This document shows, piece after piece, positions 1 to 8,770 of a stretch of 64,000 bases of DNA. The notes under the pieces are model-generated. The model made no database searches. It saw only the letters and a list, made by a program, of their open reading frames with translations, and had not been told where the DNA came from. The DNA comes from Pseudomonas sp. P8_241 (lineage in GTDB: Bacteria > Pseudomonadota > Gammaproteobacteria > Pseudomonadales > Pseudomonadaceae): NCBI RefSeq assembly GCF_034008315.1, contig NZ_CP125377.1:5520501-5584500 (forward strand), written 5' to 3'. Numbering within the stretch: the first letter of the stretch is position 1; each line of letters begins with the position of its first letter. The translations under genes and the position numbers were made by a program.

Positions 1-217
1 GGACATCAAGATCGACAAACCGGAAACCTCCGACACTGACGGACGTTTCGCCTTCGAGTTGCGCACGGACGAAGACTGGGCCTCGCAGAACCTGCTGGCC
101 GTCGAAGTCCAGGGCCCGGAACAAGCGGGCGCCGCGCCACAGAAAGTCGAAGCGAAAATCTGCAAACGCAACGTATTCCCGAGCGCTGAGCAACGTACCG
201 CTTCGGCCGGGCAATGA
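1..217 (+). CDS. algX: AlgX C-terminus (partial), alginate acetylation/export protein
   Basis: The reading frame enters from the left edge (codons start at base 2) and ends in TGA at 215-217, giving about 71 residues. The tail fits the carbohydrate-binding end of AlgX, the periplasmic protein that O-acetylates alginate. The call rests mainly on position: algX lies directly upstream of algL in all known Pseudomonas alginate operons. The SD for algL (GAGG, 216-219) overlaps this stop codon, so the two genes look translationally coupled. The residues visible here carry no catalytic motif. Confidence 0.8.
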   Translation, partial: DIKIDKPETSDTDGRFAFELRTDEDWASQNLLAVEVQGPEQAGAAPQKVEAKICKRNVFPSAEQRTASAGQ

Positions 218-225
218 GGTCTGCT

Positions 226-1347
226 ATGCGAAATCCGAAAATTGCAAAACTGTTGGCACCGACGCTGTTGAGCCTGGCGATGTTCGCGGGCGCGACTCAG
301 GCCGCGGCGCCATTGCGTCCGCCACAGGGCTATTTTGCGCCGATCGAGAAAGTCAAAACCGGCGACAAGAGCGAAGGCTGCGATGCGCTGCCGACGCCCT
401 ACACCGGCTCGCTGCAATTTCGCAGCAAGTACGAAGGCTCGGACAAAGCCCGTTCGACCCTGAACGTACAGTCTGAAAAAGCCTTCCGCGACAGCACCGC
501 CGACATCACCAAAATGGAACGTGGCACCAGCAAGCGCGTGATGCAATTCATGCGTGACGGTCGCCCGGAACAGTTGGAGTGCACGTTGAACTGGCTCACC
601 GCGTGGGCCAAGGCCGATGCGTTGATGTCCAAGGACTTCAACCACACCGGCAAGTCGATGCGCAAATGGGCGTTGGGCAGTATGGCGTCTTCATACATTC
701 GCCTGAAGTTTTCCGACTCCCATCCGCTGGCCAACCATCAGCAAGAGTCGCAGCTGATCGAAGCCTGGTTCAGCAAGATGGCCGATCAGGTGGTCAGCGA
801 CTGGGACAACCTGCCGCTGGACAAGACCAACAACCACTCGTACTGGGCCGCCTGGTCGGTGATGGCCACGTCCGTCGCCACCAACCGCCGCGACCTGTTC
901 GACTGGGCCGTGAAGGAATTCAAGGTCGGCGCTAACCAGGTCGACGCCGACGGTTACCTGCCCAACGAACTCAAGCGTCAGCAACGGGCGCTGGCGTACC
1001 ACAACTACGCCCTGCCGCCGCTGGCGATGATCGCCAGTTTCGCTCAGGTCAACGGTGTGGACTTGCGTCAGGAAAACAACGGCGCGTTGAAACGCCTGGG
1101 TGATCGCGTGCTCGCCGGGGTGAAAGACCCGGATGAGTTCGAAGAAAAAAACGGCAAGGAACAGGACATGACCGACCTGAAGGTCGACTCGAAATTCGCC
1201 TGGCTCGAACCGTTCTGCTCGCTCTACACCTGCGCGCCGGATGTGCTGGAGAAGAAGCATGACATGCAACCGTTCAAGACCTTTCGCCTGGGCGGCGACC
1301 TGACCAAGGTCTACGACCCGGCCAATGAAAAGGGCAAGGGTTCTTAA
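226..1347 (+). CDS. algL: Alginate lyase AlgL (PL5 family), periplasmic
   Basis: AlgL cleaves poly-mannuronate by beta-elimination in the periplasm and clears polymer that is not exported. The protein has 373 aa with an N-terminal signal peptide ([19 protein letters not shown]). The family active-site stretch NNHSYWAAW carries the catalytic His, and [12 protein letters not shown] carries the catalytic Tyr; both are intact. I chose ATG 226 because GAGG at 216-219 is well spaced and the resulting N-terminus matches the family. An in-frame ATG at 214, overlapping the algX stop as ATGA, is the alternative and would add four residues. A 204-bp gap with a REP pair follows before algI. Confidence 0.97.
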   Translation: MRNPKIAKLLAPTLLSLAMFAGATQAAAPLRPPQGYFAPIEKVKTGDKSEGCDALPTPYTGSLQFRSKYEGSDKARSTLNVQSEKAFRDSTADITKMERGTSKRVMQFMRDGRPEQLECTLNWLTAWAKADALMSKDFNHTGKSMRKWALGSMASSYIRLKFSDSHPLANHQQESQLIEAWFSKMADQVVSDWDNLPLDKTNNHSYWAAWSVMATSVATNRRDLFDWAVKEFKVGANQVDADGYLPNELKRQQRALAYHNYALPPLAMIASFAQVNGVDLRQENNGALKRLGDRVLAGVKDPDEFEEKNGKEQDMTDLKVDSKFAWLEPFCSLYTCAPDVLEKKHDMQPFKTFRLGGDLTKVYDPANEKGKGS

Positions 1348-1357
1348 CGCAAATCCT

Positions 1358-1450
1358 TTGTAGGAGCCGGCTTGCTGGCGATGGCGGTATGACATTCACC
1401 ATCGATGTCGACTGATCTGCCGCCTTCGCCAGCAAGCCGGCTCCTACAAG
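1358..1450. repeat. REP pair (family A) between algL and algI
   Basis: Two inverted copies of the GTAGGAGCCGGCTTGCTGGC element lie at about 1359-1387 and 1422-1449, with the GTAGGAGC ends facing outward. Transcribed RNA could form one long stem. The pair sits inside the alginate operon. Confidence 0.85.
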
Positions 1451-1478
1451 GGATCGCGGTGGCTTGAATGCAATACAT

Positions 1479-1500
1479 CCCCCCGGATTTCTGTGGGGGG
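1479..1500 (+). other. C6/G6 hairpin upstream of algI
   Basis: CCCCCC at 1479-1484 pairs with GGGGGG at 1495-1500 across a 10-nt loop, and a second G run (1504-1510) follows. There is no U run of terminator type. It lies about 50 nt upstream of the algI start. It could be an RNA-stability or attenuation element, or simply a low-complexity stretch. Confidence 0.45.
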
Positions 1501-1551
1501 TTTGGGGGGGCCGTTGGCCCTTGACTGTTGGTTAAACATGGAGAGATCGGG

Positions 1552-3117
1552 ATGGTATTTTCATCCAACGTGTTCCTGTTTCTGTTCTTGCCGATCTTTC
1601 TCGGCTTGTACTACCTGAGCGGGCAACGCTATCGCAATTTGCTGCTGCTGATTGCCAGCTACATGTTCTACGCCTGGTGGCGTGTGGACTTTTTGGCACT
1701 GTTCGCGGCCGTCACGCTGTGGAACTACTGGATCGGCCTGAAAGTCGGTGCCGCAGGCGTCAGGACCAAACCGGCGCAGCGCTGGCTGCTGCTCGGCGTG
1801 GTCGTCGACCTGTGCATCCTCGGCTACTTCAAGTACGCCAACTTCGGCGTCGACAGCATCAACGCGATGATGACGTCGGTGGGCCTTGAGCCGTTCATCC
1901 TGACCCACGTGCTGTTGCCGATCGGGATCTCGTTCTACATTTTCGAGTCCATCAGCTACATCATCGACGTCTACCGTGGTGACACCCCGGCGACCCGTAA
2001 CCTGATCGACTTCGCCGCATTCGTGGCGATCTTCCCGCACCTGATCGCCGGCCCCGTGCTGCGTTTCCGCGACCTGGCCGATCAGTTCAACAACCGCACC
2101 CACACCCTCGACAAATTCTCCGAGGGCTGCACGCGGTTCATGCAGGGTTTCATCAAGAAGGTCTTCATCGCCGACACCCTCGCGGTGGTGGCCGACCATT
2201 GCTTTGCCCTGCAAAACCCGACCACGGGCGATGCCTGGCTCGGCGCCCTGGCCTACACCGCGCAGTTGTATTTCGACTTCTCCGGCTACAGCGACATGGC
2301 CATCGGCCTGGGCTTGATGATGGGTTTCCGCTTCATGGAAAACTTCAAGCAGCCGTACATCAGCCAGTCGATCACCGAGTTCTGGCGCCGCTGGCACATC
2401 AGCCTGTCGACCTGGTTGCGTGACTATCTGTACATCACCCTCGGCGGCAATCGCAAAGGCACGCTGATGACCTATCGCAACCTGTTCCTGACCATGCTGC
2501 TCGGTGGTCTGTGGCACGGCGCGAACATCACCTACATCGTCTGGGGTGCATGGCACGGCATGTGGCTGGCGATTGAAAAAGCCCTTGGCCTGAACACCTC
2601 GCCGCGCAGCATCAACCCGATCCGCTGGGCGCTGACCTTCCTGCTGGTGGTGATGGGCTGGGTGATTTTCCGTGCCGAGAACCTGCACGTTGCCGGTCGC
2701 ATGTACGGCGCGATGTTCAGCTTCGGCGACTGGTCGCTGTCGGAACTCAATCAGGCCAGCCTCACCGGCCTGCAAGTGGCAACACTGATCGTGGCTTACG
2801 TGACCCTGGCGTTCTTCGGCATCCGTGACTTCTACAGCAATCAGCCGCCTGCCAAGACCAAGCCTGCGGTGAACGTCGACAGCGACGGCCCGGCCGCCAC
2901 CGAACCAGGCCTGATCAAAGCCGCGCCTGGGGATAACCCGGCGAGCATCCACCAGCCTGGCTACACCGTCGGCGTCGACGCCCAGGTGCAACCGGCCTAC
3001 TGGACCGCTGACTGGTCGCGCTATGCCATGCGTGCGCTGGTGTTGCTGCTGTTCATCGCCTCGATTCTCAAACTCTCGGCGCAAAGCTTCTCGCCGTTCC
3101 TTTACTTCCAGTTCTGA
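1552..3117 (+). CDS. algI: Alginate O-acetyltransferase AlgI (MBOAT)
   Basis: AlgI is the polytopic inner-membrane MBOAT protein thought to pass acetyl groups across the membrane for alginate O-acetylation by AlgJ and AlgX. The 521-aa length matches AlgI. The N-terminus is strongly hydrophobic (SSNVFLFLFLPIFLGLYYL) and several further membrane segments follow. The conserved MBOAT histidine region reads GLWHGANITYIVWGAWHG. The start is ATG 1552 with GAGAG at 1541-1545; an upstream in-frame TTG at 1528 is less likely. A hydrophilic loop at about residues 440-480 precedes the last membrane helix. algJ follows after 11 nt. Confidence 0.97.
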   Translation: MVFSSNVFLFLFLPIFLGLYYLSGQRYRNLLLLIASYMFYAWWRVDFLALFAAVTLWNYWIGLKVGAAGVRTKPAQRWLLLGVVVDLCILGYFKYANFGVDSINAMMTSVGLEPFILTHVLLPIGISFYIFESISYIIDVYRGDTPATRNLIDFAAFVAIFPHLIAGPVLRFRDLADQFNNRTHTLDKFSEGCTRFMQGFIKKVFIADTLAVVADHCFALQNPTTGDAWLGALAYTAQLYFDFSGYSDMAIGLGLMMGFRFMENFKQPYISQSITEFWRRWHISLSTWLRDYLYITLGGNRKGTLMTYRNLFLTMLLGGLWHGANITYIVWGAWHGMWLAIEKALGLNTSPRSINPIRWALTFLLVVMGWVIFRAENLHVAGRMYGAMFSFGDWSLSELNQASLTGLQVATLIVAYVTLAFFGIRDFYSNQPPAKTKPAVNVDSDGPAATEPGLIKAAPGDNPASIHQPGYTVGVDAQVQPAYWTADWSRYAMRALVLLLFIASILKLSAQSFSPFLYFQF

Positions 3118-3128
3118 GGGATCTGACC

Positions 3129-4304
3129 ATGACCCGCTCATTACGCATCTTCTACATCGCCCTGTTCCTGGTGACGCTGCTCGCCCTGGGCGTGTGGTCG
3201 GTTCGCAGCTTCCTGGGCTTCAGCACCAACGCCGATGCGACGGTGCTCAACGGCCGCTGGACCAAGGCTGTGGAAACCCACTACGACGACGAGTTTCCGA
3301 TCAAGCGCCTGGGCACCAACCTCTGGGCCGCACTGGATTTCAAACTGTTCAACGAAGGTCGTCCGGGCGTGGTGCTCGGTCGCGATCAGTGGTTGTACAG
3401 CGATGAAGAATTCCACCCGATCGTCAACGAAGAGTTGAACCTGCAAGGCAACTACGCGCTGGTCGAAGGCGTGCGCCAAACGCTGAAAGCCAAAGGCGTG
3501 CAACTGGTGATGGCGGTGGTGCCGGCCAAGGTGCGCCTGTACCCGGAACACCTCGGTGAGGTGAAACCGGCCAGCATCCACGCCAACCTGTACAAGGATT
3601 TCCACCAGCGCCTGGCCGCTGACCGGATTCCTGCACCTGACCTGCTCGGCCCGCTGATGCAGGCCAAGCAGAACGGCCAGCAAGTGTTCCTGCGCACCGA
3701 CACGCACTGGACGCCACAAGGTGCCGAGATCGCCGCCAATCGTTTGGCCAAGACCATCGCCGACAAGTACCCGCTGAGCGGCGAGCCGCAGCGCTTCGTC
3801 ACCGAGCCTGCGGAAACCATCACGCACAAGGGCGACCTGCGTCTGTTCCTGCCACTGGACCCGCTGTTCGAAAACCTGATGCCCAAGCAAGAGCCCTTGC
3901 AGAAGCGCAATACGGTCGCGGCGCAAGATCAGCCCGCCGGCGACGACGCCCTGTTCGCCAACACTGAAGTGCCGGTGGCCCTGATCGGCACCAGCTACAG
4001 CGCCAATCCGAACTGGAACTTCGTCGGTGCGCTCAAGCAAGCGCTCAACAGTGACGTGGTCAATTACGCCGAAGACGGCCACGGCCCGATTCTGCCGATG
4101 CTCAGCTACCTCAAAAGCGACGCTTTCAAGAACAGCCCGCCCCAAGTGCTGATCTGGGAGTTCCCTGAACGATATCTGCCTGTGAACAACGAAATCGGCG
4201 ACGCCGACCCGCAGTGGGTCGCAGAGCTTAAACAAGCCGGCGCCCGCCAACAAAACGTAGCCATCAACACTAAATCCGAGACGCCCGACCGGGCGCAAAA
4301 CTGA
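3129..4304 (+). CDS. algJ: Alginate O-acetylation protein AlgJ (SGNH-like)
   Basis: AlgJ is a periplasmic, membrane-anchored SGNH-like acetylesterase that works with AlgI, AlgF and AlgX. The protein has 391 aa, the usual length. An uncleaved signal anchor (IFYIALFLVTLLALGVW) starts the protein. The DTHWTPQG segment holds the Asp and His of the catalytic set and LIGTSYS holds the likely nucleophilic Ser. The gene starts 11 nt after algI and ends 17 nt before algF, so it belongs to one transcript. Confidence 0.96.
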   Translation: MTRSLRIFYIALFLVTLLALGVWSVRSFLGFSTNADATVLNGRWTKAVETHYDDEFPIKRLGTNLWAALDFKLFNEGRPGVVLGRDQWLYSDEEFHPIVNEELNLQGNYALVEGVRQTLKAKGVQLVMAVVPAKVRLYPEHLGEVKPASIHANLYKDFHQRLAADRIPAPDLLGPLMQAKQNGQQVFLRTDTHWTPQGAEIAANRLAKTIADKYPLSGEPQRFVTEPAETITHKGDLRLFLPLDPLFENLMPKQEPLQKRNTVAAQDQPAGDDALFANTEVPVALIGTSYSANPNWNFVGALKQALNSDVVNYAEDGHGPILPMLSYLKSDAFKNSPPQVLIWEFPERYLPVNNEIGDADPQWVAELKQAGARQQNVAINTKSETPDRAQN

Positions 4305-4321
4305 AAGAGAGAGGTACTACC

Positions 4322-4978
4322 ATGACTTTCACGACTACTCCTCGTCGTCTCGCCAAGACCTTTGCACTGGTTGCTGGTATGAGTGTGCTTTCGATGCAGG
4401 CCTTCGCCGCTGGCGACTCCGCGCTCTACGGCCCGACCGCCCCGAAAGGCTCGTCCTTCGTGCGTATCTTCAACGCCAGTAACGCCGAAGTCAGCGCCAC
4501 CGTCGGCAGCACCAACCTGAGTGATGTCGCGCCGTTGGCCAGCAGTGACTTCAGCTTCATGCCGGGCGGCGACTACAGCGCCAAGGTCGGCAGCCAGACC
4601 CTGCCGGTGAAACTGGCCGGCGATCACTATTACACCCTGGTCAACAACGCCAGCGGCGCGCCGCAACTGATTGAAGAGCCGCCGTTCAAGAACAAGCAGA
4701 AATCCCTGGTGCGTGTGCAAAACCTCAGCGACAAGGCGCTGACCCTGAAAACCGCCGACGGCAAGACCGACGTGGTCCCGAACGTTGCGCCCAAGGGTCG
4801 TGGCGAGCGTGAAATCAACCCGGTCAAAGTCAGCCTGGCGCTATACGATGGCGCAACGAAAGTCGGCGACGTGAAACCCGTCGCCCTGGAACGCGGTGAA
4901 GCGGCAGTGCTGTACGTCACCGGTAACGGCAGCAGCCTGTCGCCAGTCTGGGTAAAACGCCCGGTCTCGACGCGCTAA
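4322..4978 (+). CDS. algF: Alginate O-acetylation protein AlgF, periplasmic
   Basis: AlgF is a periplasmic protein required for alginate acetylation; its mechanism is less clear than that of AlgI, AlgJ or AlgX. The 218-aa product has a signal peptide ending near SMQAFAAG and is otherwise soluble and beta-rich, with no obvious catalytic motif. A purine-rich SD (GAAAGAGAGAGG, about 4304-4315) precedes ATG 4322. It sits between algJ and algA as in other pseudomonads. Confidence 0.95.
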   Translation: MTFTTTPRRLAKTFALVAGMSVLSMQAFAAGDSALYGPTAPKGSSFVRIFNASNAEVSATVGSTNLSDVAPLASSDFSFMPGGDYSAKVGSQTLPVKLAGDHYYTLVNNASGAPQLIEEPPFKNKQKSLVRVQNLSDKALTLKTADGKTDVVPNVAPKGRGEREINPVKVSLALYDGATKVGDVKPVALERGEAAVLYVTGNGSSLSPVWVKRPVSTR

Positions 4979-5012
4979 ACAATTTTTACCAGGACTGACC
5001 GCAAACACAGCC

Positions 5013-5083
5013 CCTGTAGGAGCTGGCTTGCCAGCGATGGCGTCCTCAAGGTTCCCATCGCCAGCAAGCCGGCTCCTACAAGG
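5013..5083. repeat. REP pair (family A) between algF and algA
   Basis: TGTAGGAGCTGGCTTGCCAG (from 5015) is followed by the inverted partner ending CGGCTCCTACA near 5080, GTAGGAGC ends outward. The pair occupies most of the first half of the 197-bp algF-algA gap. The following 90 bp carries the algA SD (AAGGAG) and no other feature I recognise. Confidence 0.85.
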
Positions 5084-5175
5084 GAGTCGAGTCAGCCTTG
5101 GACACGGAACAAAAACAAGAGTGAAACGACACAACGTTCGTCGCTCTAACCAAACGATTTGCAAGGAGTAACAAC

Positions 5176-6627
5176 ATGATTCCGGTGATCTTGTCAGGTG
5201 GTAGCGGTTCGCGTCTTTGGCCGCTTTCGCGTAAGCAGTTCCCTAAACAGTTCCTGGCCCTGACCGGCGAGCACACTTTGTTCCAGCAAACCCTGGAACG
5301 CCTGGTGTTCGACGGCATGGACACGCCAATCGTGGTCTGCAACAAGGACCACCGTTTCATCGTCAATGAGCAACTGACTGCGCGCAAACTCGAAACCCAG
5401 CGCATCCTGATGGAACCGTTCGGTCGCAACACGGCGCCGGCCGTGGCCCTGACCGCGATGATGCTGGTCAATGAAGGTCGCGACGAGCTGATGCTGGTGC
5501 TGCCGGCCGACCACGTGCTGGAAGACCAGAAAGCCCTGCAACGCGCCCTGGCCCTGGCCACCGTCGCGGCCGAAAACGGCGAGATGGTGCTGTTCGGCGT
5601 GCCGGCGACCAAACCGGAAACCGGTTACGGCTACATCAAGTCGACCAACGATTCGCTGCTGCCTGAAGGCGTCAGCCGTGTTTCGCACTTCGTCGAAAAA
5701 CCCGACGTGAAACGCGCCACCGAGTACGTGCAGTCCGGCGGCTACTTCTGGAACAGCGGCATGTTCCTGTTCCGCGCCAGCCGTTTCCTTGAAGAGCTGA
5801 AAAAGCACGATCCGGACATCTACGACACTTGCCTGCTGACCCTGGAACGCAGCGCTCAGGACGCAGATACCGTCACCATCGACGAAGCCACCTTCGCCTG
5901 CTGCCCGGACAACTCCATCGACTACTCGGTGATGGAAAAAACCCAGCGCGCCTGCGTAGTCCCGCTGACCGCGGGCTGGAGCGATGTCGGTTGCTGGTCG
6001 TCGCTGTGGGAAGTCAATGCCAAAGACGCCAACGGCAACGTCACCAAAGGCGACGTGGTGATCCAGGACAGCAAAAACTGCATGATCCACGGCAACGGTA
6101 AACTGGTGTCGGTGATCGGCCTGGAAAACATCGTCGTGGTCGAAACCAAGGACGCCATGATGATCGCCCACAAGGACAAGGTCCAAGGCGTGAAACAGAT
6201 GGTCAACACCCTCAACGAACAGGGCCGCAGCGAAACCCAGAACCACTGCGAGGTCTACCGTCCGTGGGGCTCCTACGACTCGGTGGACATGGGCGGTCGT
6301 TTCCAGGTCAAGCACATCTCGGTCAAGCCGGGCGCATGTCTGTCGCTGCAAATGCACCACCACCGCGCCGAACACTGGATCGTGGTCAGCGGCACGGCTG
6401 AAGTGACCTGCGATGAGAACGTGTTCCTGCTCACCGAGAACCAGTCGACCTACATTCCGATCGCTTCGGTGCACCGCCTGCGTAACCCGGGCAAAATCCC
6501 GCTGGAGATTATTGAAGTGCAGTCGGGCAGCTACCTGGGCGAAGACGATATCGAGCGGTTTGAGGATATCTACGGTCGCTCGACGCCAATCGAGCGTGGC
6601 GTGTCGGTGAAAACCATCGCGCAGTAA
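5176..6627 (+). CDS. algA: Bifunctional mannose-6-P isomerase / GDP-mannose pyrophosphorylase AlgA
   Basis: AlgA catalyses two cytosolic steps toward GDP-mannose, the precursor that AlgD oxidises for alginate. At 483 aa it is full length for type II PMI-GMP. The N-terminal nucleotidyltransferase domain has the signature GGSGSRLWPLSRKQFPKQF at residues 6-24 and the FVEKP sugar-binding motif. The C-terminal cupin isomerase domain has QMHHHRAEHWIVVSG with the zinc-binding His/Glu set. The SD AAGGAG lies 8 nt before ATG. It is the last gene of the operon and is followed by a strong terminator. It may also serve other GDP-mannose-dependent polysaccharides. Confidence 0.97.
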   Translation: MIPVILSGGSGSRLWPLSRKQFPKQFLALTGEHTLFQQTLERLVFDGMDTPIVVCNKDHRFIVNEQLTARKLETQRILMEPFGRNTAPAVALTAMMLVNEGRDELMLVLPADHVLEDQKALQRALALATVAAENGEMVLFGVPATKPETGYGYIKSTNDSLLPEGVSRVSHFVEKPDVKRATEYVQSGGYFWNSGMFLFRASRFLEELKKHDPDIYDTCLLTLERSAQDADTVTIDEATFACCPDNSIDYSVMEKTQRACVVPLTAGWSDVGCWSSLWEVNAKDANGNVTKGDVVIQDSKNCMIHGNGKLVSVIGLENIVVVETKDAMMIAHKDKVQGVKQMVNTLNEQGRSETQNHCEVYRPWGSYDSVDMGGRFQVKHISVKPGACLSLQMHHHRAEHWIVVSGTAEVTCDENVFLLTENQSTYIPIASVHRLRNPGKIPLEIIEVQSGSYLGEDDIERFEDIYGRSTPIERGVSVKTIAQ

Positions 6628-6642
6628 ACCTGCAGTTAAAAA

Positions 6643-6704
6643 GAAGCCCCCATCCAGGCCACTGCGTCCCCTATCCGCAGTAGTTTGGGTGGGGGCTTTT
6701 TTTG
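6643..6704 (+). terminator. Terminator of the alginate operon
   Basis: AGCCCCCATCC (6645-6655) pairs with the segment ending GGGTGGGGGCT (about 6687-6697), and a T run follows (6697-6703). The loop is long, and an inner stem CTGCG/CGCAG may stack within it. Confidence 0.85.
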
Positions 6705-6732
6705 TCAGGTTTTTGTATTGCCTCCACCGACC

Positions 6733-6826
6733 CCATCGCTGGCAAGCCAGCTCCCACAGGTTTCAGCGGTGAACACCTATCTTGTGAACACCCGCAAACA
6801 CTGTGGGAGCTGGCTTGCCAGCGATT
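6733..6826. repeat. REP pair (family A), inward-facing
   Basis: CATCGCTGGCAAGCCAGCTC (from 6734) and its inverse ending GGCTTGCCAGCGAT (6826) flank about 40 bp. The GTGGGAGC ends face inward, the opposite arrangement to the copies at 1358 and 5013. The rest of the 6705-6918 gap shows no gene. Confidence 0.8.
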
Positions 6827-6918
6827 AGGCCGGCACAGACACCATAACAATCAGCCCATCGCCAACCCCACCTGCGCTTAGGTAGGATGGTCTCCTCTAC
6901 TCCCGAGGTTGGCGCGTC

Positions 6919-7383
6919 ATGTTTATCGGTATCCTGCTGGTCATTACCTGGCTGATCCTGCTACTGCGCTACCCGGCCAAAGCCTTGCCCGTCTCGGTTG
7001 CCGCCGCTGTGGGGCTCGGCATCGTCGCCACCTGGGTCATCTGGATGGACCACCGCGAGCTCAAGCAGCTGCAACGCCTGGAGCTGCGCATCAGTTATGC
7101 GCCGCAGCACTGCCCTCCCGACCGTCCGCTGCAATTGACCATGAACAATGGCAACGACGTGCCGTTGACCGAATTACGCTGGCGAGTCGCGGCCTATGCG
7201 CCCGGTGACACCGTCAATCTGGCCGACAATCAATACACCGCCCCACGCTATCGCGGTCCCGGCGAATTACAGGCCGGTGGCCGTTGGGAAGACTGCCTGC
7301 CCATGCCGCCGCTACGTCCCGGCTACCGCCCGGAAACCCTGGAGTTTCGCGCCGAGCGTTTGCAAGGCAGTTTTTCCGACTGA
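6919..7383 (+). CDS. Unknown inner-membrane protein with periplasmic domain
   Basis: I do not recognise a named family for this 154-aa protein. Two hydrophobic segments lie at about residues 2-18 and 24-43, followed by the charged stretch DHRELKQLQRLELR. The C-terminal 100 residues are soluble, Pro-rich and beta-like (NNGNDVPLTELRWRV), suggesting an exported or membrane-proximal domain. Two Cys (in QHCPPD and EDCLP) could form a disulfide. GAGG at 6905-6908 precedes ATG 6919. A short-chain dehydrogenase starts 33 nt downstream, so the two may be co-transcribed. Coding looks real from the SD and codon use. Confidence 0.7.
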   Translation: MFIGILLVITWLILLLRYPAKALPVSVAAAVGLGIVATWVIWMDHRELKQLQRLELRISYAPQHCPPDRPLQLTMNNGNDVPLTELRWRVAAYAPGDTVNLADNQYTAPRYRGPGELQAGGRWEDCLPMPPLRPGYRPETLEFRAERLQGSFSD

Positions 7384-7415
7384 TTCCTCCCCCTTTTTTG
7401 CACAAGGAATGCGCC

Positions 7416-8240
7416 ATGCCCGTTGCGTTGATTACCGGTTGTTCCAGCGGCATCGGCCGTGCCCTCGCTGATGTGTTCAAGGCTGCCGGCTACGAGGTCT
7501 GGGCCAGCGCGCGCAGGACTGAAGATGTTGCCGCGCTGAACGCTGCCGGATTCACGGCCGTGCGATTGGACGTTAACGATGGCGTGGCACTCGAAGCGCT
7601 GAGCAAACGTATCAACCATGAGCGCGGTGGGCTCGATGTGCTGATCAACAACGCAGGATATGGCGCGATGGGGCCGTTGCTCGATGGCGGCGTACCGGCG
7701 ATGCAGCGTCAGTTTGAAACCAACGTGTTTTCTATCGTCGGCGTCACTCGCGCGATGTTTCCCGTGCTGCGTCGGACCAAAGGGATCGTGGTCAACATCG
7801 GCAGCGTGTCGGGTATTCTGGTCACACCGTTCGCCGGCGCCTACTGCGCGTCGAAAGCCGCCGTCCATGCCTTGAGCGATGCCTTGCGCATGGAGTTGGC
7901 ACCCTTTGGTGTACGGGTCATGGAAGTCCAGCCGGGCGCCATCGCCTCCAGTTTTGCCAAGAACGCCGGTCATGAAGCCGAACAACTGATCAGCGAGCAG
8001 TCGCCGTGGTTTCCGTTGCGTGAGGGCATCCGTGCCAGAGCCAAAGCCTCGCAAGACAACCCGACCCCGGCCAGCGAGTTTGCCGCCGGGTTGCTCAAGG
8101 CAGTGCAACAAGCAAAGCCACCACGGCTGATACGCCTGGGCAATGGAAGTCGAGCGCTGCCGTTGCTGGCGGGGTTGGTGCCCAAGGGTTTGCTGGAGTC
8201 CGGGTTGATGAAGCGGTTCGGGTTGCGTGGGCAGCTTTGA
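7416..8240 (+). CDS. SDR family NAD(P)-dependent oxidoreductase
   Basis: This is a 274-aa classical short-chain dehydrogenase/reductase. The Rossmann cofactor motif TGCSSGIGR is at residues 7-15, NNAGYGAMG follows strand four, and the catalytic set includes the Ser of NIGSVSG and YCASK. The Arg after strand two (SARRTED) suggests NADP(H), an inference. The substrate cannot be read from sequence. ATG 7416 starts directly at the Rossmann strand with AAGGAA upstream; the open frame extends to 7284 but that part reads as out-of-frame sequence of the preceding gene. A REP half-element lies downstream. Confidence 0.9.
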   Translation: MPVALITGCSSGIGRALADVFKAAGYEVWASARRTEDVAALNAAGFTAVRLDVNDGVALEALSKRINHERGGLDVLINNAGYGAMGPLLDGGVPAMQRQFETNVFSIVGVTRAMFPVLRRTKGIVVNIGSVSGILVTPFAGAYCASKAAVHALSDALRMELAPFGVRVMEVQPGAIASSFAKNAGHEAEQLISEQSPWFPLREGIRARAKASQDNPTPASEFAAGLLKAVQQAKPPRLIRLGNGSRALPLLAGLVPKGLLESGLMKRFGLRGQL

Positions 8241-8255
8241 AACCGAGTCGCCTGC

Positions 8256-8283
8256 AATCGCGAGCAAGTTTGCTCCTACAAGG
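8256..8283. repeat. Single REP half-element (GAGCAAG subtype)
   Basis: ATCGCGAGCAAGTTTGCTCC followed by TACA is a solitary copy of the subtype that forms the perfect palindrome at 8771-8820. Confidence 0.7.
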
Positions 8284-8371
8284 TTCTGTTGCGTAGCTCA
8301 GATAGCATTTCAACCCTGGATCCCCGCGAAGGGGCCGGCACATTTTTTACAAAATTGCAGGAAACAGCACA

Positions 8372-8761
8372 ATGACCGACTACACAAAATATTTCGATGA
8401 AGTCATCCAGGCCCACGTCGCCATCGAACAATGGCTGGCCGAGGAGCGTGCCGCGTCCGAACTCGAAAACCTGTTGTCGCGTTTTTCGCCTGAGTTTTCC
8501 ATGGTCTCGCCCTTGGGTCGGGTCCTGGATTTTGATGCGCTGAGTGAGCTGTTCACGCTCGCGGGTGGCAAGAAGCTCGGCTTTCGCATCGAACTCAGCG
8601 AACTGTGTGGCATTGCGTTGCACGATGGCGGCGCGACCGTGAGTTATCGCGAGCAGCAGACCGATGCGACCGGACAGCATTCGGATCGCCGTTCGACGGT
8701 GGTGTTCGAGAAGGCCGAGGGCAGGATTTTCTGGCGCCACCTGCAGGAGACGTTTTGCTGA
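8372..8761 (+). CDS. Small NTF2-like (DUF4440-type) protein, function unknown
   Basis: The product has 129 aa and no signal peptide or membrane segment. An N-terminal helical part (YFDEVIQAHVAIEQWLAEE) is followed by alternating strands (SPEFSMVSPLGRVLDF, FRIELSELCGIALHDGGATVSYREQQ) and a strand ending IFWRHLQETFC. This order resembles the SnoaL/NTF2-like cone fold of DUF4440 proteins, which may be enzymes or ligand binders. That is a fold guess, not a motif match. ATG 8372 has AGGA upstream. The gene converges on the efflux operon and a perfect palindrome separates the two. Confidence 0.75.
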   Translation: MTDYTKYFDEVIQAHVAIEQWLAEERAASELENLLSRFSPEFSMVSPLGRVLDFDALSELFTLAGGKKLGFRIELSELCGIALHDGGATVSYREQQTDATGQHSDRRSTVVFEKAEGRIFWRHLQETFC

Positions 8762-8770
8762 AACACCCTC

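Noticed and set aside
1561..3141. A 526-codon open frame antisense to algI
   Set aside because: AlgI on the plus strand is complete and conserved; the reverse frame is a codon-bias artefact.
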